Source: Sideroxyarcus sp045866275 (lineage in GTDB: Bacteria > Pseudomonadota > Gammaproteobacteria > Burkholderiales > Gallionellaceae). From it: a stretch of 64,000 bases of DNA. The translations under genes were made by a program, and so were the position numbers. The notes under the pieces were generated by a model. That model was not told the DNA's origin and did no database searches. It was given only the letters and a program-made list of their open reading frames with translations. Position 1 is the stretch's first letter. Every line of letters begins with the position of its first letter. The DNA is taken from positions 16,029 through 80,028 of the forward strand of contig BAAFRX010000011.1 in assembly GCA_045866275.1 (NCBI GenBank), read 5' to 3'. Below, piece after piece: positions 7,581 to 16,218 of this stretch.

Positions 7581-8711
7581 ATGAGCAAGCGCGACTATTA
7601 CGAAATCCTCGGCATCAACCGCGATGCATCGGAGGAAGACATCAAAAAGGCTTATCGCAAGCTGGCGATGAAGCACCACCCCGACCGCAATCCGGACAAT
7701 CCGAAAGCGGAGGAGCAATTCAAGGAAGCCAAGGAAGCTTACGAAACCTTGTCCGATGGGCAGAAGCGCGCGGCTTACGATCAGTATGGTCATGCGGCAT
7801 TCGAGGCGGGCGGCATGGGCGGCGGCAATCCGTTTGGCAGCAATGGTGCGGGGGCGCAGGGCTTCGATTTTGGCGACATCTTCGGCGACATCTTTGGCGG
7901 CGGACGCGGCGGACGCAGTCAGGCGCACCGCGGTGCCGATCTGCGTTACAACATGGAAATTACCCTGGAGGAGGCCGCACGCGGCACCACCAAGCAAATT
8001 CGCATTCCGGTCATGGAAGAATGCGAGACCTGCCATGGCACCGGCGCCAAACCCGGCACTTCTCCCGTCACCTGCTCCACGTGCGGCGGCCAGGGGCAAG
8101 TGCGGGTGCAGCAGGGCTTCTTCTCCATCCAGCAGACCTGTCCCCGTTGTCACGGCAGCGGCAAGCAGATCAGTTCGCCCTGTGGTACCTGCCATGGCTC
8201 CGGCCGCATCAAGCAACACAAGACGCTGGAGATCAAGATCCCGGCCGGGATCGACAATGGCATGCGCCTGCGCCACAGTGGCCACGGCGAAGCAGGTTCG
8301 CACGGCGCGCCGCATGGCGATCTGTATGTCGAAATCCATATCAAACCGCACAGCGTGTTCGAGCGCGACGGCGATGACCTGCATTGCGAGATGCCAATCA
8401 GTTTCACCACTGCCGCACTCGGCGGCGAGATCGAGATCCCCACGCTCGATGGGGCGGCACGCATCAAAATTCCGCCGGAAACCCAGAGCGGCAGGCAGTT
8501 CCGTCTGCGCGGCAAAGGCATCAAGGGCATGCGCACCCATGCCCACGGCGATCTGCATTGCCATGTCATCGTGGAAACGCCGTCCAACCTGACCGACCGC
8601 CAGAAAGAACTGTTGCGTGAATTCGAAGCGATCAGCCAGCAAGACACGGCACGCCACAGTCCGCGCGCCAAGTCATGGATGGCAAAGGTGAAAGAGTTCT
8701 TCGGGCAATAA
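7581..8711 (+). CDS. dnaJ: DnaJ, Hsp40 co-chaperone
   Basis: Protein of 376 residues with the full class I layout: J domain with the HPD tripeptide (KHHPDRNPDN), a Gly/Phe-rich linker (GNPFGSNGAGAQGFDFGDIF), four zinc-binding CxxCxGxG repeats (starting CETCHGTG, CSTCGGQG, CPRCHGSG, CGTCHGSG) and the C-terminal substrate domain. It stimulates DnaK ATPase and delivers clients. It lies 64 bases after dnaK and is probably expressed from the dnaK or grpE heat-shock promoters. Confidence 0.97.
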   Translation: MSKRDYYEILGINRDASEEDIKKAYRKLAMKHHPDRNPDNPKAEEQFKEAKEAYETLSDGQKRAAYDQYGHAAFEAGGMGGGNPFGSNGAGAQGFDFGDIFGDIFGGGRGGRSQAHRGADLRYNMEITLEEAARGTTKQIRIPVMEECETCHGTGAKPGTSPVTCSTCGGQGQVRVQQGFFSIQQTCPRCHGSGKQISSPCGTCHGSGRIKQHKTLEIKIPAGIDNGMRLRHSGHGEAGSHGAPHGDLYVEIHIKPHSVFERDGDDLHCEMPISFTTAALGGEIEIPTLDGAARIKIPPETQSGRQFRLRGKGIKGMRTHAHGDLHCHVIVETPSNLTDRQKELLREFEAISQQDTARHSPRAKSWMAKVKEFFGQ

Positions 8712-8771
8712 GCCGGCTTGACAGCCACAGGCCTGACCCAAGTCCGGCCCACAACAAAGGGAGGAAGCCGC

Positions 8772-9212
8772 ATGCAGATCAAAGCCCTCGGCCACATCGT
8801 GCTCAAGGTCGGCAATCTCGAACGATCGATCGCTTTCTACCGTGACACACTGGGCATGAAGGAAGTCGCCCGCTATCGCGACGCGATGGCTTTCTTCACG
8901 CTCGGCGACAACCACCACGATCTCGGCCTGATGCAACTCGGCGCAAACCCGCCCCCTGCCGATCCCGGCGCGGTCGGTTTGTATCATGTGGCTTTCAAGG
9001 TCGGCGATAGTCTGGACGAGTTGCGCGCGTGCAAAGCCCATCTGGAAGCGCACGGTGTCGACATTTTCGGCATGAGCGACCACGGCGTGAGCCAATCCCT
9101 CTACATCCAGGATCCGGACGGCATCGAGATCGAGTTGTATGTGGATGCCGATCCCGCGATCTGGCGCGATGACCCGGGTGCGGTATTAACGACCCGCCGC
9201 TTGCAGATTTAA
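8772..9212 (+). CDS. VOC/glyoxalase-fold protein
   Basis: Protein of 146 residues with two beta-alpha-beta-beta-beta modules of the vicinal oxygen chelate superfamily. Candidate metal ligands are H8 in ALGHIVLKV, the His of GLYHVAFKV, and E in DGIEIELYVD, the spacing seen in extradiol-dioxygenase-like members. The substrate cannot be told from sequence. The ATG at 8772 has GGGAGG upstream; a TTG start at 8718 in the same frame is less likely. It follows dnaJ by 60 bases on the same strand without an obvious functional link. Confidence 0.8.
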   Translation: MQIKALGHIVLKVGNLERSIAFYRDTLGMKEVARYRDAMAFFTLGDNHHDLGLMQLGANPPPADPGAVGLYHVAFKVGDSLDELRACKAHLEAHGVDIFGMSDHGVSQSLYIQDPDGIEIELYVDADPAIWRDDPGAVLTTRRLQI

Positions 9213-9282
9213 TAAATGGCGAAAATACCGTAATTCGTTTTATGATGCGCCACAGTTTTCCCATCCCGAAAGGAGCAACCCC

Positions 9283-9852
9283 ATGACTAGCGGCCTCATC
9301 CTGCTCGGCATCTGCCTTGTCACGCTGATTTACGGCATCAGTCTGTACAACTACCTGGTCAGCCTCAAACACGCGGTGAGCAAGGCGTGGGCTAACATTG
9401 ACGTACTGCTCAAGCAGCGCCACGATGAACTGCCCAAGCTGGTCGAGGTGTGCAAACAGTACAAGCAGTTTGAACAGGAAACTCTGCAACGGGTGATCGA
9501 GGCTCGTTCGCAAGTGCAAAGCGCGCGCGAAGGACAGGACATTGCCGCGCTCGGCAAAGCGGAAGGAATGCTGCGCATGGGTCTCGGGAATATTTTCGCG
9601 GTAGCGGAAGCGTATCCGGAATTGAAAACCAACGAAAATTTCATGCAACTGCAAAACCGCATCACCGGACTGGAGAACGGCATCGCCGACCGGCGCGAGC
9701 TGTATAACGAATCGGTCAATATCTACAACGTGGGAATCGAACAGTTTCCGGCGGTGCTGATCGCCAACCTGTTCGCCTATCAACCCAAGCCCTTGCTGGA
9801 GTTCGCCGCCGCCGAAAAAACGGACGTGAACCTGAAATCCCTGTTTAGCTAG
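9283..9852 (+). CDS. LemA family protein
   Basis: Protein of 189 residues with an N-terminal transmembrane helix (ILLGICLVTLIYGISLY), then a helical domain. It has the LemA signature regions KAWANIDVLLKQRHDELPKL, AYPELKTNENFMQLQ and YNESVNIYN. LemA proteins are widespread single-pass proteins of unknown biochemical role. AAAGGAG precedes the ATG. A GIDE-like membrane protein lies two genes downstream, an association known for LemA genes. Confidence 0.9.
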   Translation: MTSGLILLGICLVTLIYGISLYNYLVSLKHAVSKAWANIDVLLKQRHDELPKLVEVCKQYKQFEQETLQRVIEARSQVQSAREGQDIAALGKAEGMLRMGLGNIFAVAEAYPELKTNENFMQLQNRITGLENGIADRRELYNESVNIYNVGIEQFPAVLIANLFAYQPKPLLEFAAAEKTDVNLKSLFS

Positions 9853-9945
9853 GAACTTATTTACACCTCGATAACCAAAATCCGGGATTCTCAATCCAGC
9901 GGATCTCCGACGAAATTACAACCCAACGACACAAGGAAAAACGGT

Positions 9946-10659
9946 ATGAAAAAACTCATCGCATTGACGGTAACCTTGGTATTTTCGCAGCCAGTTTTGG
10001 CCGCGAATATCAACACCCTGCAAAATCTGGCCCAGGGTGAATTTCGCGGTTTTTCAGAAGACCTGGGCTCTGCCCTCAGCTATAAAGGCGTGGTTCCGGC
10101 CGAACCGCTTGGGATCACCGGTTTCGATCTGGGTCTGGAAGTCACGCAAACCTCACTTGCCAAAAGCAAAGGGCTGTGGAGCAAGGTCGGCACCCGCAAT
10201 ATCGACAATCTGTATGTTCCAAAACTGCATGTCACCAAGGGACTGCCGCTGAACATCGACGTCGGCGGATTCTTTTCCGCCATTCCCTCCACCGGTATCA
10301 AGCTTTACGGTGGCGAATTGCGCTGGGCGATCCTGCCTGGCAGCACGACGCTTCCCGCCATCGCACTGCGCGGCTCGTTGACCAAACTTTCCGGTGTAAA
10401 CCAGTTGTCTTTTGACACCCGGGGTGTTGATGTATCCATCTCCAAAGGTTTTGCCATGTTCACGCCCTTTGCCGGGGTCGGCCAGGTGTGGACCCGTAGC
10501 AACCCGGATGCCTCCACCACTCTGTCCAAGGAAACCTTTTCGAAGAACAAATACTTCGTCGGTGCCAATCTGAACCTGGGAATAAGCAACCTGGCAGCCG
10601 AATACGACAAGACCGGTTCGGCTGACTCGGTCAGTGTCAAACTGGGCTTACGCTTCTAA
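9946..10659 (+). CDS. Secreted beta-barrel-like protein, unrecognised
   Basis: Protein of 237 residues with a clear signal peptide (cleavage after QPVLAA) and alternating-hydrophobicity strands. It ends in SVSVKLGLRF, a C-terminal aromatic signal typical of outer-membrane beta-barrel proteins assembled by BAM. I recognise no specific family. It sits between lemA and a GIDE-like gene on the same strand, so it may belong to that unit, but the 30-90 base gaps leave that open. Confidence 0.65.
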   Translation: MKKLIALTVTLVFSQPVLAANINTLQNLAQGEFRGFSEDLGSALSYKGVVPAEPLGITGFDLGLEVTQTSLAKSKGLWSKVGTRNIDNLYVPKLHVTKGLPLNIDVGGFFSAIPSTGIKLYGGELRWAILPGSTTLPAIALRGSLTKLSGVNQLSFDTRGVDVSISKGFAMFTPFAGVGQVWTRSNPDASTTLSKETFSKNKYFVGANLNLGISNLAAEYDKTGSADSVSVKLGLRF

Positions 10660-10689
10660 CACCTGTTTCGGGCCATAACGGGGAAAGCG

Positions 10690-11574
10690 ATGCTAACCTC
10701 CTTGCGGCGGCGTTACACACAACTTATCACCTCCGGCGGGCAACTGCTCTTGTTGCTTGCCGGTTTTCAGCTTCAATCCCGCAGTTCATGGTTATGGGTT
10801 TTGGGCAGCATGGCTGTCATCAGCCTGTTTGCATGGCTCTCTGTTTTGCACCGACAGCGCCTGATCGTTGGAACCCCCACTTCGCGCATCGCTTCGGCGG
10901 CCCAGGGTTATGTCGAACTGCTGGGAAATGCACGCCCGGAAGGCGCACCCATTTTAAGCAAATACTTGATGCTCCCATGCCTCTGGTATCGCTACCAGGT
11001 CGAACGCAAGAACCACAAGAACCAATGGCGCACCGTGGAAACGGGCGAGAGCAGCGCCCCCTTTCGCCTTGATGATGGCAGCGGAGACTGCGTCATCGAC
11101 CCGCGCGGCGCCGAAATCATCGCGCGGCACAAGGATAACTGGCGGGTCGGCAACGAGCGCTATACCGAATGGAAACTGCTGGAACAGGACGAGGTCTATG
11201 CGCTGGGCGAATTCAAGACGATCGGCGGCAGCAATGACCCGGTTACCCATGACAAATTGGTCAAACAAGTCCTGTCCGACTGGAAACTGGATAACGCGAA
11301 CATGCTGCAGCGCTTTGATTTGAATGGCAACGGGCTGCTCGACATGGATGAATGGCTGCTGGCGCGACAAGCCGCCAAACGCGAGGCCCGCAAACGTCTG
11401 GACGCAGCACGCGCAAAACCGGATACACATTTCATGCTCAAGCCACGCGATGGTCGCCTTTTTCTCATCAGCAACCTGTCACCGGAAAAGCTGGCCCGCC
11501 GCTACGCCTTGTGGATCGGATTGAATCTGATGATCTTTTTCGGCGCACTGGGCGGAATCGCCTGGGTTCTCTAG
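10690..11574 (+). CDS. GIDE-like membrane protein with an EF-hand loop
   Basis: Protein of 294 residues. It has N-terminal hydrophobic helices (about residues 16-52), a central domain resembling the bacterial GIDE/E3-ligase-associated domain (GYVELLGNARP, then LPCLWYRYQVER), and a C-terminal helix. At 210-221 there is a canonical calcium-binding EF-hand loop, D-x-N-x-N-G-x-x-D-x-x-E (D210, N212, N214, D218, E221), which I do not regard as standard for the family. No RING finger is present, so ubiquitin ligase activity is not implied. Calcium sensing is inference. It lies downstream of lemA, a known pairing, and is convergent with glnB. Confidence 0.65.
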   Translation: MLTSLRRRYTQLITSGGQLLLLLAGFQLQSRSSWLWVLGSMAVISLFAWLSVLHRQRLIVGTPTSRIASAAQGYVELLGNARPEGAPILSKYLMLPCLWYRYQVERKNHKNQWRTVETGESSAPFRLDDGSGDCVIDPRGAEIIARHKDNWRVGNERYTEWKLLEQDEVYALGEFKTIGGSNDPVTHDKLVKQVLSDWKLDNANMLQRFDLNGNGLLDMDEWLLARQAAKREARKRLDAARAKPDTHFMLKPRDGRLFLISNLSPEKLARRYALWIGLNLMIFFGALGGIAWVL

Positions 11575-11597
11575 TAATGAACTACGGTCGCTCCAAG

Positions 11598-11936
11598 CTA
11601 CAGGGCTGACCCATCCATTTCCCCAGTGCGAATGCGAATGACTTTTTCCACCGATGTAACAAAAATTTTTCCATCGCCAATCTTGCCGGTATGCGCCGCC
11701 TTGACGATCGCATCAACCGCTGTTTCAAGCATGTCAGAGCCCACCACAATCTCGACTTTGATCTTCGGCAAAAAATCCACCACGTATTCTGCGCCACGAT
11801 AAAGTTCGGTATGACCTTTCTGCCTTCCGAATCCCTTGACTTCGGTAACCGTTAGGCCGCTGACCCCCAACTCCGCAAGGGCTTCCCGCACTTCATCGAG
11901 CTTGAATGGTTTGACGATGGCTTCAATCTTTTTCAT
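11598..11936 (-). CDS. glnB: PII nitrogen regulatory protein
   Basis: Protein of 112 residues, exactly the family length. It begins MKKIEAIVKPFKLDEVREAL and has the T-loop with the uridylylation tyrosine Y51 in YRGAEYVVDFLP, and the C-terminal signature GKIGDGKIFVTSVEKVIRIRTGE. PII trimers sense 2-oxoglutarate and ATP/ADP and control glutamine synthetase and other targets. The ATG at 11936 has GAGGGAG upstream; the frame stays open to 12023. It lies just after the tatD end of the long minus-strand operon with a gap of about 95 bases, so it probably has its own promoter. GlnB and GlnK cannot be separated by sequence alone; no amtB lies nearby, which favours GlnB. Confidence 0.93.
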   Translation of the reverse strand: MKKIEAIVKPFKLDEVREALAELGVSGLTVTEVKGFGRQKGHTELYRGAEYVVDFLPKIKVEIVVGSDMLETAVDAIVKAAHTGKIGDGKIFVTSVEKVIRIRTGEMDGSAL

Positions 11937-12031
11937 GGCACACTCCCTCAATCGATCATGTTCGCGGGCAAGTATAGCGGAATCGGGCAAAATAGGCGCG
12001 CCACCGTTTGTTACCCAAGACAAACGAGGCG

Positions 12032-12802
12032 TTAAACGGGTTGGCTTAAAAAGAGACGCTTGAAATTTTGGCAGGTAGTCTCAGCCACTTCCTCAATTGG
12101 CATATTTTTCAACCTGGCAATTTCCTTGGCAACATATTGCACGAAAGCCGGCTGATTGGTTTCCCCTCGATGCGGGACGGGGGCAAGGTAGGGCGAGTCG
12201 GTCTCGATTAATATTCGATCCAGTGGAACGTCTCGCGCAACGTCTCTGATGGATGCGGCATTCTTGAAAGTCAAAATGCCCGAAAAAGAGATGTAGAAGC
12301 CCAGATCAATGGCTGCCAGGGCGACTGCCTGGCTTTCCGTGAAACAGTGCATCACCCCGCCCACACGCTCTGCCTTTCCTTCCCTCATGATGCGCAAGGT
12401 ATCATCGGCAGCAGACCGTGTATGAATGATGAGTGGTTTGCCGCATGCAATGGCTGAGCGGATATGGAGGCGGAAACGTTCACGCTGCCAATCAAGATTT
12501 CCAGACAGCCGGTAGTAATCCAGTCCGGTTTCTCCGATGGCAACAACTTTGGGGTCTAGCGCCAGTCTAACCAGTTCTTCTTCGGCAGGCTCATTCTCCA
12601 TTTCGTAATCCGGGTGAACTCCCACCGAGGCGTAAAGGTTTTCGTGGGTATTTGCCAATTCGATTGCTTGTATGGCACTTGGCAGATCAACGGCCACACA
12701 GAGTGCATGAGTCACTTGGTGACGGCGCATGTTGGCCAGGACATTATCAATGTCCTGTTTGAGTTCCGGGAAGTTGAGATGACAGTGAGAATCGATGAAC
12801 AT
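12032..12802 (-). CDS. TatD-family metal-dependent hydrolase (YcfH-like)
   Basis: TIM-barrel hydrolase of 256 residues with the family motifs DSHCHLNFPEL at the N-terminus, AIGETGLDYYR, PLIIHTR, GGVMHCFTES and ILIETDSPYLAP. TatD proteins are metal-dependent DNases or related phosphoesterases; the YcfH branch is usually encoded next to holB, as here. It starts 7 bases after the holB stop and is the last gene of the fatty-acid/tmk/holB operon. In many beta- and gammaproteobacteria a pilZ gene separates holB and tatD; there is no room for one here. Confidence 0.92.
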   Translation of the reverse strand: MFIDSHCHLNFPELKQDIDNVLANMRRHQVTHALCVAVDLPSAIQAIELANTHENLYASVGVHPDYEMENEPAEEELVRLALDPKVVAIGETGLDYYRLSGNLDWQRERFRLHIRSAIACGKPLIIHTRSAADDTLRIMREGKAERVGGVMHCFTESQAVALAAIDLGFYISFSGILTFKNAASIRDVARDVPLDRILIETDSPYLAPVPHRGETNQPAFVQYVAKEIARLKNMPIEEVAETTCQNFKRLFLSQPV

Positions 12803-12809
12803 GGGATGA

Positions 12810-13808
12810 TCAGGATGCGAACAATCTTCGATAAGAAATCAGGATTGATTCCATGAACAATTTCTGGTTTAGGGGGTGATAGGCTGCACTGCGGGCGGCC
12901 AGGAGCTCTTTTTGATAGTTCAGCATATCGGCTGTCGTGACATTATCCGCCAGCGCCAGGATCGTCGAGACACGTTCAGGAAAATAGCGCACAACTCCAG
13001 CCAGCTTGGCGCTGGTCAAATCGTGACACCATTGCTGGAGGCAATGAACGACCTGGACTGGCTCACTGTGTTGCAGGGACTCGCTCAAGGTCAACGGATC
13101 AAATCTGGATGGATGAGGAAGGCTGTTTAGCAGGACGGTGCGTGCTTCCGTGCCTGCTTCTGGCCATGACAGGGACTGCAGTGGGGCGCCCCCGCTTTGT
13201 GCCAGAGCCTGCTCGGGCGAAGCAACCCCTTGTCGTGCCAGCCATGCCACCCCCATCTCTTTCGTCGGCGGTTGAACCGTGAAGGTTTGGCACCGGCTGA
13301 TGATGGTAGGCAAAAGTTGTTGCGGTTTGTGGCTGACCAGAAGAAACAACACATTGGCCGATGGCTCCTCCAGCGTTTTGAGCAGGGAGTTGGCTGCGGA
13401 GGCGTTCATCGATTCCGCCGGATGAATCAATATGATCTTGTATCCCCCGCTTTGGGAAGAAATGCTGGAAAAATCGACCAATTCCCGGATCTGGGTAACC
13501 GAAACCTCGCGGGAAGGTTTTTTGCTGTTCGCTTTGCCTTCCTCTTCATCTTCACTCAATGCCTTGGGTTGAACCAGTCTGAAATCGGGATGACTGTCCT
13601 GTTCAAACCAGCGGCATGATTTGCATACGCCGCAAGCCATGCCGCTGCCCGTCGGCTGTTCACACAACAGCGATTGGGCGAAATTTAACGCCAGGTCGAG
13701 CTTTCCTATTCCTTGAGCCCCTTTAATCAACAAGGCGTTTGGTAAACGCTTGCGCAATTCCTGCAAGGTTTGCCATGATGCAATCACCCATGGATATAGT
13801 TCATTCAT
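12810..13808 (-). CDS. holB: DNA polymerase III delta-prime subunit
   Basis: Protein of 332 residues. It has a P-loop-like motif GAQGIGK, a zinc-binding cysteine cluster (one Cys then CGVCKSC) and the clamp-loader segments KIILIHPAESMNASAANSLL and LEEPSANVLFLLVS. Delta-prime is a rigid AAA+ subunit of the clamp loader that places the beta clamp on DNA. It begins one base beyond the stop of tmk, so translational coupling is likely. It is part of the mltG-tmk-holB-tatD segment. Confidence 0.95.
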   Translation of the reverse strand: MNELYPWVIASWQTLQELRKRLPNALLIKGAQGIGKLDLALNFAQSLLCEQPTGSGMACGVCKSCRWFEQDSHPDFRLVQPKALSEDEEEGKANSKKPSREVSVTQIRELVDFSSISSQSGGYKIILIHPAESMNASAANSLLKTLEEPSANVLFLLVSHKPQQLLPTIISRCQTFTVQPPTKEMGVAWLARQGVASPEQALAQSGGAPLQSLSWPEAGTEARTVLLNSLPHPSRFDPLTLSESLQHSEPVQVVHCLQQWCHDLTSAKLAGVVRYFPERVSTILALADNVTTADMLNYQKELLAARSAAYHPLNQKLFMESILISYRRLFAS

Positions 13809-13809
13809 A

Positions 13810-14418
13810 TCATATAGTTGATGCTATATGTGAAAGTTCTTTCTCAACTTCTTGGAGGCTCTTTTCGGCGTGAATGATGATAAAACGGTGCGGCATTTTG
13901 GCGGCCCGGTCAAGATAGGCTTGGCGCACGCGCTGAAAGAACGCACCTTGCTCCTGTTCGAATCGATCAAGGCTGACATTGCCAGCCAAACGCTGGCGTG
14001 CAATTTCGATCGGAATGTCGAACAACAGGGTCAGGTCAGGCTGCAATCCACCTTGCACCCATTGCTCCAGTTGCTCCAATTTCGGAATTCCGACTCCCCT
14101 GCCACCTCCCTGATAGGCAAAGCTGGCATCGCTGAATCGGTCTGAGATGACCCATTTCCCGCTTTGCAAAGCGGGGCGGATCACTTGTTCCAGATGTTCG
14201 CACCGGGCTGCGAACATCAGCATGGCTTCGGTCTCGGCGTGCATCTGCTCATGGAGCAGAATCTCCCGAAGTTTTTCGCCTAGCGGGGTTCCGCCCGGCT
14301 CGCGCGTCAGCAGCAAATCGATGCCGCGTTGACGCAGTGCGCCGGTGAACCATGCCATGTGGGTGCTTTTCCCTGCACCGTCCACACCTTCGAAAGTTAT
14401 AAATTTTGCCTGGGTCAT
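13810..14418 (-). CDS. tmk: Thymidylate kinase
   Basis: Protein of 202 residues. It begins with the P-loop FEGVDGAGKSTH, has the TREPGGTPLGEKLR segment and the DR(F/Y) motif (ISDRFSDASFAYQGGGRG). It phosphorylates dTMP to dTDP in the cytosol. Its start overlaps the stop of mltG by four bases, so the two are translationally coupled. The RE in TREPGG is the usual dTMP-site motif. Confidence 0.96.
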   Translation of the reverse strand: MTQAKFITFEGVDGAGKSTHMAWFTGALRQRGIDLLLTREPGGTPLGEKLREILLHEQMHAETEAMLMFAARCEHLEQVIRPALQSGKWVISDRFSDASFAYQGGGRGVGIPKLEQLEQWVQGGLQPDLTLLFDIPIEIARQRLAGNVSLDRFEQEQGAFFQRVRQAYLDRAAKMPHRFIIIHAEKSLQEVEKELSHIASTI

Positions 14419-15422
14419 TGTTTTAGCTGGTATTTCCGCACCGCCTTATTATGTGCTGTCAGAGAATCAGAAAATTCCGAGCTGCCATCACCGCGTGCTA
14501 CAAAATAAAGGGCCCTGCTTTTGGCAGGATGCGTAACTGCCCACAAAGATTTAAGCCCTGGCTGGGCGATCGGTGTTGGCGGCAACCCGCTCCGAGCATA
14601 CGTATTGTAAGGGGTATCGGCAATCAGGTCGCGCTTACGCAGATTACCGTCAAAACGCGCCCCCAAGCCATAGATGACCGTCGGATCAGTCTGTAGGCGC
14701 ATTCCAAGCCGCAATCGATTAATGAAGACTGCCGCAATCAGGGTGCGATCTGCCTCCCTGCCGGTTTCCTTTTCCACGATAGAGGCCAGAATCAGTGCTT
14801 CATAGGGCGAAGCAAGTGGCAAGTCTGAATCGCGCTGCGCCCAGGCTTGGGCCAGATTTTGCTGCATGAGTTGATAGGCGCGCTGCAATACACGCAAGTC
14901 GCTACTGCCTCCGGAGAAATTATAGGTGTCAGGAAAGAACAACCCTTCGGCCGCAGCTTCAGTCGCGCCGATTCGTTGCAATAGCGCCCGCTCGGTCAGG
15001 GATGAACTGTCGTGCTTGAGATCCGGATGAGCGTCCATCACAGCGCGCATCTCCCTGAACGTCAATCCTTCGACGAAGGTAATCTGACTTTGCGATGATT
15101 TTCCTGAACTGATCATATCCAGCAGTTCAAGACGCGAAACCGGCTTATCCAGCTGATAATTGCCGAATTTTATCTGGCGAGTCTTGCCCAGCAGCCGCCC
15201 TAACCGGACGAATGACGCTTCATCTGCAATCGCACCAGCCTGTCTCATTTGGAGAGCGGCACTTTTGAGGCTGCTCCCGGGTTTGAGTGAAAATTGGAGC
15301 GGGGTTTGCAGCAACGGCATGGGTGAATTGGCAAAATATAACGCGTAGCCCAGCACTCCGCCCAAGACCATGACCAGGAGGGAAATGCGCTTCAAGTTAA
15401 GCCTCTTCTTCAGCCAACGCAT
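14415..15422 (-). CDS. mltG: Endolytic murein transglycosylase MltG
   Basis: Protein of 335 residues with an N-terminal membrane anchor (ISLLVMVLGGVLGYALYF), a LysM-like region and the YceG catalytic domain containing the conserved catalytic Glu in ILASIVEKETGREADR and QTDPTVIYGLG. It cleaves nascent peptidoglycan strands and limits glycan length. The start at 15422 overlaps the end of pabC by 26 bases, and it overlaps tmk by 4 bases downstream. The pabC-mltG-tmk-holB order is conserved in many Proteobacteria. Confidence 0.95.
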   Translation of the reverse strand: MRWLKKRLNLKRISLLVMVLGGVLGYALYFANSPMPLLQTPLQFSLKPGSSLKSAALQMRQAGAIADEASFVRLGRLLGKTRQIKFGNYQLDKPVSRLELLDMISSGKSSQSQITFVEGLTFREMRAVMDAHPDLKHDSSSLTERALLQRIGATEAAAEGLFFPDTYNFSGGSSDLRVLQRAYQLMQQNLAQAWAQRDSDLPLASPYEALILASIVEKETGREADRTLIAAVFINRLRLGMRLQTDPTVIYGLGARFDGNLRKRDLIADTPYNTYARSGLPPTPIAQPGLKSLWAVTHPAKSRALYFVARGDGSSEFSDSLTAHNKAVRKYQLKQ

Positions 15423-16206
15423 TACGAATCCGGTTAGACCAGAGGTGCTGGGTGCAAAAGTATCCTGGAAATTCGCGGATTGACCACAATCCGAAGACGC
15501 TATTCACCAGAAAGATTTCGTCTGCGGTTTGCAGATCGGCCAACTGCAAGGGGCCAACAGTACAAACAATATGATGTTTTTCAGCCCAGGAGATTACCCG
15601 CTCACGTTGTACACCGGCGACCCCGCATCTTCCCAACTCCGGGGTCAAGAGCCTTCCATCCCTCACCATAAACAGGTTGGAACGGGTTCCGCCAATCACA
15701 TCGCCGGCCTCGTCCAGCAGCAATCCTTCCGGCTTGCCCGCATCCCGGCATTCGGACGCGGCCAACACATTTTCAAGACGGTTGAGGTGTTTGATCCCGG
15801 CCAGGGCGGGCTGATGTCCAAGCCGGATGTTGCAAACATGGAGTGAAACTCCGGCAGTCCAGAAGTCCGGAGGATATTGGGGGAACGGTTGGCAATCCAC
15901 AACGCGGGTACATTCACGGGTCGCGGGAATGGCATAGCCGCGCTGGCCACGGCCACGGGTAACGATGATCTTGACGACCGCAGTTTCCTGCTGCTCCGCA
16001 ACCCGTTTTATTTCATTCAATAGAACAGTGTCGGCGGGGCAATCGAGCGCAAGGGCACTGCAATCGCGCCTCAACTTATCTGCATGGCGCTTCCAGTTGA
16101 GAGGGAGTCCGTTGCGGATGCGCAGGGTGCGAAACACCCCGTCGCCATAGGACAGCCCGCGATCTTCGGCGTGTACGCAGTCGTTCGGCTGTCCGTTGAC
16201 CAACAT
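15397..16206 (-). CDS. pabC: 4-amino-4-deoxychorismate lyase
   Basis: Class IV PLP enzyme of 269 residues. It begins with NGQPNDCVHAEDRGLSYGDG (the fold-IV aminotransferase start), carries the PLP lysine in GIKHLNRLENV, and has the phosphate-binding segment GDVIGGTRSNLF. It releases 4-aminobenzoate and pyruvate for folate synthesis. Start is the ATG 12 bases after the fabF stop; no strong Shine-Dalgarno is visible, suggesting coupling. A branched-chain aminotransferase is the main alternative, but length and context fit PabC. Confidence 0.92.
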   Translation of the reverse strand: MLVNGQPNDCVHAEDRGLSYGDGVFRTLRIRNGLPLNWKRHADKLRRDCSALALDCPADTVLLNEIKRVAEQQETAVVKIIVTRGRGQRGYAIPATRECTRVVDCQPFPQYPPDFWTAGVSLHVCNIRLGHQPALAGIKHLNRLENVLAASECRDAGKPEGLLLDEAGDVIGGTRSNLFMVRDGRLLTPELGRCGVAGVQRERVISWAEKHHIVCTVGPLQLADLQTADEIFLVNSVFGLWSIREFPGYFCTQHLWSNRIRNALAEEEA

Positions 16207-16218
16207 CGTGGTCTGGAA

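Noticed and set aside
7566..8657. 363-residue reading frame opposite dnaJ
   Set aside because: Shadow of a strongly conserved gene with no recognisable domain.
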